Source: an uncultured Bacillota bacterium
Lineage (GTDB): Bacteria > Bacillota > Clostridia > Christensenellales > Borkfalkiaceae
Direction of reading: 5' to 3'
DNA length: 41,957 nt
Assembly: GCA_949297575.1 (NCBI GenBank)
Contig: CASFTB010000019.1
Location: forward strand, 1-41,957
In this document: piece after piece, positions 38,746 to 41,957 of the stretch
Position numbering within the stretch: position 1 is the stretch's first letter
Layout: every line of letters starts with the position of its first letter
The notes under the pieces: model-generated
Database searches by the model: none
The model's input: the letters and a program-made list of their open reading frames with translations, nothing else
What the model was told of the DNA's origin: nothing
Position numbers and translations under genes: made by a program

Positions 38746-41700
38746 TTATTCCCGATCTTCCGCGCCCTCTGCGGCGGGCGCCTGCTTCTCCTTTTTGCGG
38801 GTGAACCAGACGATCAGCACGCCCCAGACGGCGACGGCGACGACGGCGGCGACGTCTACCCATATCATGATCTCCTGCCACAGCGGCATCTTATAGCCGT
38901 CCACAACGACGCTCATGACGTTGCTGTTCGCCGTGACGTACAGCACGTTTTTGGTCGCGTTGCGCAGCAGGGTGATCTGCGTCGCATCGTCATCTTTATA
39001 GAAAACTTTCGTGTCCTGCGTGAGGAAGAGGTCGCCTCCCGCGCGGATCATCAGGTCGACGTAGGTGTAGCGGTTCATGCTGTAATCGGTGATGACCGCC
39101 CCGCGGAAGCCCCATTCGTCGCGCAGGACTTCGGTGAGCAGCGCATACGAGCCGCCCGCCCACGTCATGCCCAGCCTGTTGAAGGAGGACATCATGCCCA
39201 CAGCGCCGCCTTCCTTGACGGCGAGCTCGAAGGGCTTGAGGTAGAGCTCGCGCATGCACTGCTCGTTCGCCCAGACGAGGATGCCGTTGTACTCGCGGTC
39301 TGTCTCCTGGTCGTTGACGGCAAAGTGCTTGACGTAGCAGTACACGCCCTTTGTTCTCGCGCCCTCGATCACTTCGGCGGCGAATTTGCCCGAAAGCAAC
39401 CCGTCTTCGGAGTAATACTCCCAGTTGCGCCCTCCGAACGGCGAGCGGTGAATGTTCACGGCGGGAGCGTACCAGCCGGAGTACGGCATGCCGTCGCCCG
39501 TCTCGTCGCCCGCGAGGCCCTCCTCGCCGACCAGCTCACCCATCCTGTAGGCGAGGGCGGTGTTCCACGTCGCCCCCATCACGCACTCGCCCTGATAAGA
39601 GCAGGTGTCGTAGATGACGGACTCGGACAAAAAGCTCGTAAAGCCGGAGGGGCCGTCTGCATCCGTGGCCATGGGCTTGTTGACGACGCCGTTGATGCCC
39701 GCCACCGCGTTGGTGCGGAAGGCGGCGAAGCCGACGAGCGTCTTCATCTCGTCAAGAGAGATCTCGTTCAGCAGCGTCTCCCAGCGGGGGTCGTCATAGT
39801 CGACGGAGCCGACATAGTTGCCCTGCTCGTCATACAGCATATCCGCGAGGGACAGCCCGCTGTCGACGGGGGTCGTGGAGGGCGCGGGCCCGGTCACTTG
39901 CCAGGGCTTGCCTTCGTCGGAGACGGTGTACTGCCTGCGGTTGGAGCTCTCGTCGAGGGCGGTGTTCAGTTCCGCGGTGAGCGTGCGCTCGGCGTCGGGC
40001 AGATACCCCGTGGGCAGCGTGCCTGCAAAATCGGCGCGGCTAACGTAAGAATCGTAGGTGTTCGTGCCGAAGATGCCCGCGCTGACGTCGTCAAAGCGGT
40101 TTTCGACGGTCACGGCGTTGCCGCGCGCGTCCGTATCGGTGCGCAGCTGCGCCCCTTCCGCCAGCGTATAGGTGGCGCTGCCGACGGCGGTGTGCGCGTC
40201 CGTGCGCGCGCTGACCGTGTAGTCGCCCGCTTCCAGCTCGTAGCCCTTGAAGCCGTTGCCGTTCGCGTCCGCGTAGTCGTAGGACGCCATGTCGCGCACG
40301 TCGAATTCCAACGTGAGCGTCTGCGAATTGGGTTTATCGGTACCGTTCGCCTCGGAGGCGGGGTACAGCGTATCCGTCTTGGCGAAGGCCGCCAGCACGA
40401 CGTGCGCCTTTTCGATGCCGCCCGCCGTATAGGGCGCGGTATAGTACAGCTGCACGACGTCTTTGCCGGCATAGCTGCCGGTGTTGGTGACCGTAATTTC
40501 CGCGGTGATCCTGCCGTCGGCGGCGATGGCGGAGCCGTCCGCCGCGCCGAAGGTGACGGCCTGTTCGAAGGTCGTATAGGAGAGCCCGTAGCCGAAGGGA
40601 TAGACGACGTTTTCGGCGTACCAGCCGGCGTTGCCGTCCTGCTCCTCTTCATAGCCGCGCGTCTCGTAGTAACGGTAGCCGACGTAGATGCCCTCTTCGT
40701 AATTGACGAAGGCGTAGCCCGTCTCCTCCCCTTCATAGAGGTAGCGGTTGCCGAACTCGCTGCCGTAGGTGCCGGTGTTGTACCAGGTCGGGTCCTTCGT
40801 GAAGTCCGCCGCCCAGGTATCCGTCGTGTGGCCGGAGGGGCTGAGCGCCGCGCCGCTCTCGTCCTTGCCGGTGAGCAGCTGCCCGATCGCCATCACGCCC
40901 GTGCCGCCGGGGAAGCCCATCCACAGGATGGCGTCGATGCCGGCGTCCGCCTGCAGCGCGCCCACCTCCATGGTCGTGCCCACGTTGAGCAGGACGACGA
41001 CGGTGTCGAATTTGCCCTTGACGTATTCGAGGAGCACCTTTTCGTTGGCGTCCAGCTCGAGATAGTGGTCGGTGGGAGAGGCCGCGCCCGAAATCGCCGA
41101 AGCGTAGGTGAAGTCCGTCGCCATCGTGCGGGGCAGATCGAAGCCCTCGCCGCCGATGCGCGAGATCACGACGATCGCCGCGTCGTCATAGGCGGAATAG
41201 CTGCTCTCCAGGGCGGACGTGTAGGAAGAGACGGGCGTCTCCCCCGTGGCGAACCCCGCAAGGCGCTGGCCGGAGGTCATCGCCGGGTTGGCGGGGCGAC
41301 CGCCGCCCGAGCGCGCGTCGTCCTCGTAAAACGCCTTGAGGTCCGGATTGCAGCCGATGCCCGCGGCCTCTAAGCTGTCATACAGCGTGGGGCGGGAGCC
41401 CGAAGAGCTCGCCGAACCGGAGCCCGTGTACACGAGGTCCACAGAATTTTTGCCGAACACGCTGACGGCGGGCGCTTCCTGTTTGAAAGGCAGGGCGCCG
41501 TTCTCGTTTTTGAGAAGGACGGCCCCCTCCTTTTCCGCCTCGACGACGAAGTCTTCCGCGGCGGCAAGCGCCTCTGCCTTGCTGCCGAATTCGCGGTCAT
41601 ACAGTTCGTCGCGCATGTCCTCAACGATGTTCGCCCGCTCCCCGCCGAAAATGAGGCTGATGGAGTTGTTGAAGAGCGGGATGCTCGTCGCGAGGACGGG

Positions 41701-41781
41701 GATGAGGATGGCGAGCACGAGCACGATGCTCGTGACCAGCAGCCAGACGCGCGTGCCGAGATGCTTCCAGAGAAATTTCAT
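38746..41781 (-). CDS. Membrane-anchored glycoside hydrolase family 3 with inverted domain order
   Basis: 1011 residues. N-terminal membrane helix (about 13-36). Then the GH3 C-terminal alpha/beta sandwich comes first (EKVLLEYVKGKFDTVVVLLN, VGALQADAGIDAILWMGFPG, YPFGYGLSYTTF), followed by an FnIII-like domain (ITAEITVTNTGSYAGKDVVQ). The TIM barrel follows (SLDEMKTLVGF, ATDADGPSGF, WNTALAYRMGELVGEE, YSGWYAPAVNIHRSPFGGRN, YVKHFAVNDQE), with the nucleophile aspartate in AVITDYSMN near residue 900. A second membrane helix (about 970-990) and a basic tail end it. Probable extracellular beta-glycosidase. The inverted order is known among rumen/gut clostridial GH3 enzymes; double anchoring is unusual. 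GAGGTG precedes the ATG. Confidence 0.9.
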   Translation of the reverse strand: MKFLWKHLGTRVWLLVTSIVLVLAILIPVLATSIPLFNNSISLIFGGERANIVEDMRDELYDREFGSKAEALAAAEDFVVEAEKEGAVLLKNENGALPFKQEAPAVSVFGKNSVDLVYTGSGSASSSGSRPTLYDSLEAAGIGCNPDLKAFYEDDARSGGGRPANPAMTSGQRLAGFATGETPVSSYTSALESSYSAYDDAAIVVISRIGGEGFDLPRTMATDFTYASAISGAASPTDHYLELDANEKVLLEYVKGKFDTVVVLLNVGTTMEVGALQADAGIDAILWMGFPGGTGVMAIGQLLTGKDESGAALSPSGHTTDTWAADFTKDPTWYNTGTYGSEFGNRYLYEGEETGYAFVNYEEGIYVGYRYYETRGYEEEQDGNAGWYAENVVYPFGYGLSYTTFEQAVTFGAADGSAIAADGRITAEITVTNTGSYAGKDVVQLYYTAPYTAGGIEKAHVVLAAFAKTDTLYPASEANGTDKPNSQTLTLEFDVRDMASYDYADANGNGFKGYELEAGDYTVSARTDAHTAVGSATYTLAEGAQLRTDTDARGNAVTVENRFDDVSAGIFGTNTYDSYVSRADFAGTLPTGYLPDAERTLTAELNTALDESSNRRQYTVSDEGKPWQVTGPAPSTTPVDSGLSLADMLYDEQGNYVGSVDYDDPRWETLLNEISLDEMKTLVGFAAFRTNAVAGINGVVNKPMATDADGPSGFTSFLSESVIYDTCSYQGECVMGATWNTALAYRMGELVGEEGLAGDETGDGMPYSGWYAPAVNIHRSPFGGRNWEYYSEDGLLSGKFAAEVIEGARTKGVYCYVKHFAVNDQETDREYNGILVWANEQCMRELYLKPFELAVKEGGAVGMMSSFNRLGMTWAGGSYALLTEVLRDEWGFRGAVITDYSMNRYTYVDLMIRAGGDLFLTQDTKVFYKDDDATQITLLRNATKNVLYVTANSNVMSVVVDGYKMPLWQEIMIWVDVAAVVAVAVWGVLIVWFTRKKEKQAPAAEGAEDRE

Positions 41782-41806
41782 GTCCGTTCACCTCGCAGGG
41801 CAGGAT

Positions 41807-41957
41807 TTACGCGATGTTGTCCTCGTACGCCTCCATCGTCAGCGTCGCGGAGGATACGATCATGATATAGTCGATGGAGGGCGCGCTGGCGAGGTTGTTG
41901 AGGTAGGTGTTGTCACCCGCCTTGAAGACGATGGTGTTCTCCCCTTCTTCCAGCGTG
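41807..41957 (-). CDS. C-terminal end of a carbohydrate-binding (CBM-like) protein, partial
   Basis: Translated directly: about 49 residues ending ...SSATLTMEAYEDNIA. The part LEEGENTIVFKAGDN and ASAPSIDYIMI has the closing strands of a CBM6/35-like beta-sandwich, where a ligand-facing strand ends in 'x-D-x-I'. The gene starts outside the right edge. Its stop lies 25 bases before the GH3 start, so it is the upstream member of the same operon. Confidence 0.6.
   Translation of the reverse strand, partial: TLEEGENTIVFKAGDNTYLNNLASAPSIDYIMIVSSATLTMEAYEDNIA

Noticed and set aside
37933..41373. Plus-strand open frame of 1146 codons opposite the response regulator and GH3 genes
   Set aside because: It is antisense to well-supported genes, arginine/valine/glycine/histidine-rich, lacks any domain, and is explained by high GC at third positions.
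1..41957. CRISPR arrays, tRNA or rRNA genes, insertion-sequence transposases, phage genes
   Set aside because: None seen on either strand; no regularly spaced repeats, cloverleaf ends or transposase motifs were found.

Overview
The window is about 42 kb of GC-rich bacterial chromosome (single 60-base lines counted by hand run from 37% to 77% GC). It reads as an anaerobic, gut-type clostridium of the Bacillota, possibly Christensenellales; that placement is inference. The support is a yqfC-yqfD-phoH-pgpH operon of the spore-forming lineage, near-consensus sigma-A promoters with 17-base spacers, an FMN riboswitch before a RibU-type ECF subunit, SipW-type signal peptidases with TasA-like substrates, and intergenic palindromes of a type common in clostridia. 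Most genes lie on the minus strand.

Layout. 1-3.4 kb (minus): yqfC, yqfD, phoH and the 5' part of a compact PgpH-like HD phosphohydrolase, which runs off the left edge. 3.6-4.7 kb (plus): a YjdF/DUF2238-like membrane protein and an FmdB-type zinc ribbon. 4.9-6.3 kb (minus): an M1-type metallopeptidase lipoprotein. 6.5-7.9 kb (plus): a PurF-family protein lacking the N-terminal catalytic cysteine. 8.0-17.5 kb (minus): a six-gene surface locus with two SipW-type signal peptidases, a small TasA-like subunit, two large secreted proteins and a transmembrane protein. That last protein joins an intracellular 'LALDP' domain to an extracellular TasA-like fold. A divergent XRE regulator (17.7 kb) shares the promoter region, and a second LALDP-domain membrane protein lies at 18.5-19.2 kb. 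19.6-19.8 kb: a candidate small RNA. 20-22.4 kb: flavin reductase, iron-type alcohol dehydrogenase and sugar O-acetyltransferase in one operon. 22.6-25.0 kb: NADP isocitrate dehydrogenase and D-Ala-D-Ala ligase. 25.6-29.5 kb: tsaE-tsaB-rimI-hydrolase-murF operon. 29.6-30.6 kb: FMN riboswitch and ribU. 30.8-33.8 kb: an operon of a tandem AAA+ ATPase and two YbjN-like proteins. 34.2-36.3 kb: GPH sugar symporter with a long structured leader. 36.5-38.5 kb: LytTR response regulator and GHKL kinase. 38.7 kb to the end: a domain-inverted, membrane-anchored GH3 enzyme and the tail of a carbohydrate-binding protein.

How the genes work together. The best candidate for an undescribed system is the 8-19 kb surface locus. 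SipW-type peptidases would mature TasA-like and beta-helix proteins. The 533-residue protein could anchor the assembly and connect it to the cytoplasm. The XRE protein may control it, as SinR controls tapA-sipW-tasA in Bacillus. The second candidate is the AAA+/YbjN operon. The right end looks like a carbohydrate-use region: symporter, sensor pair, GH3 and CBM protein.
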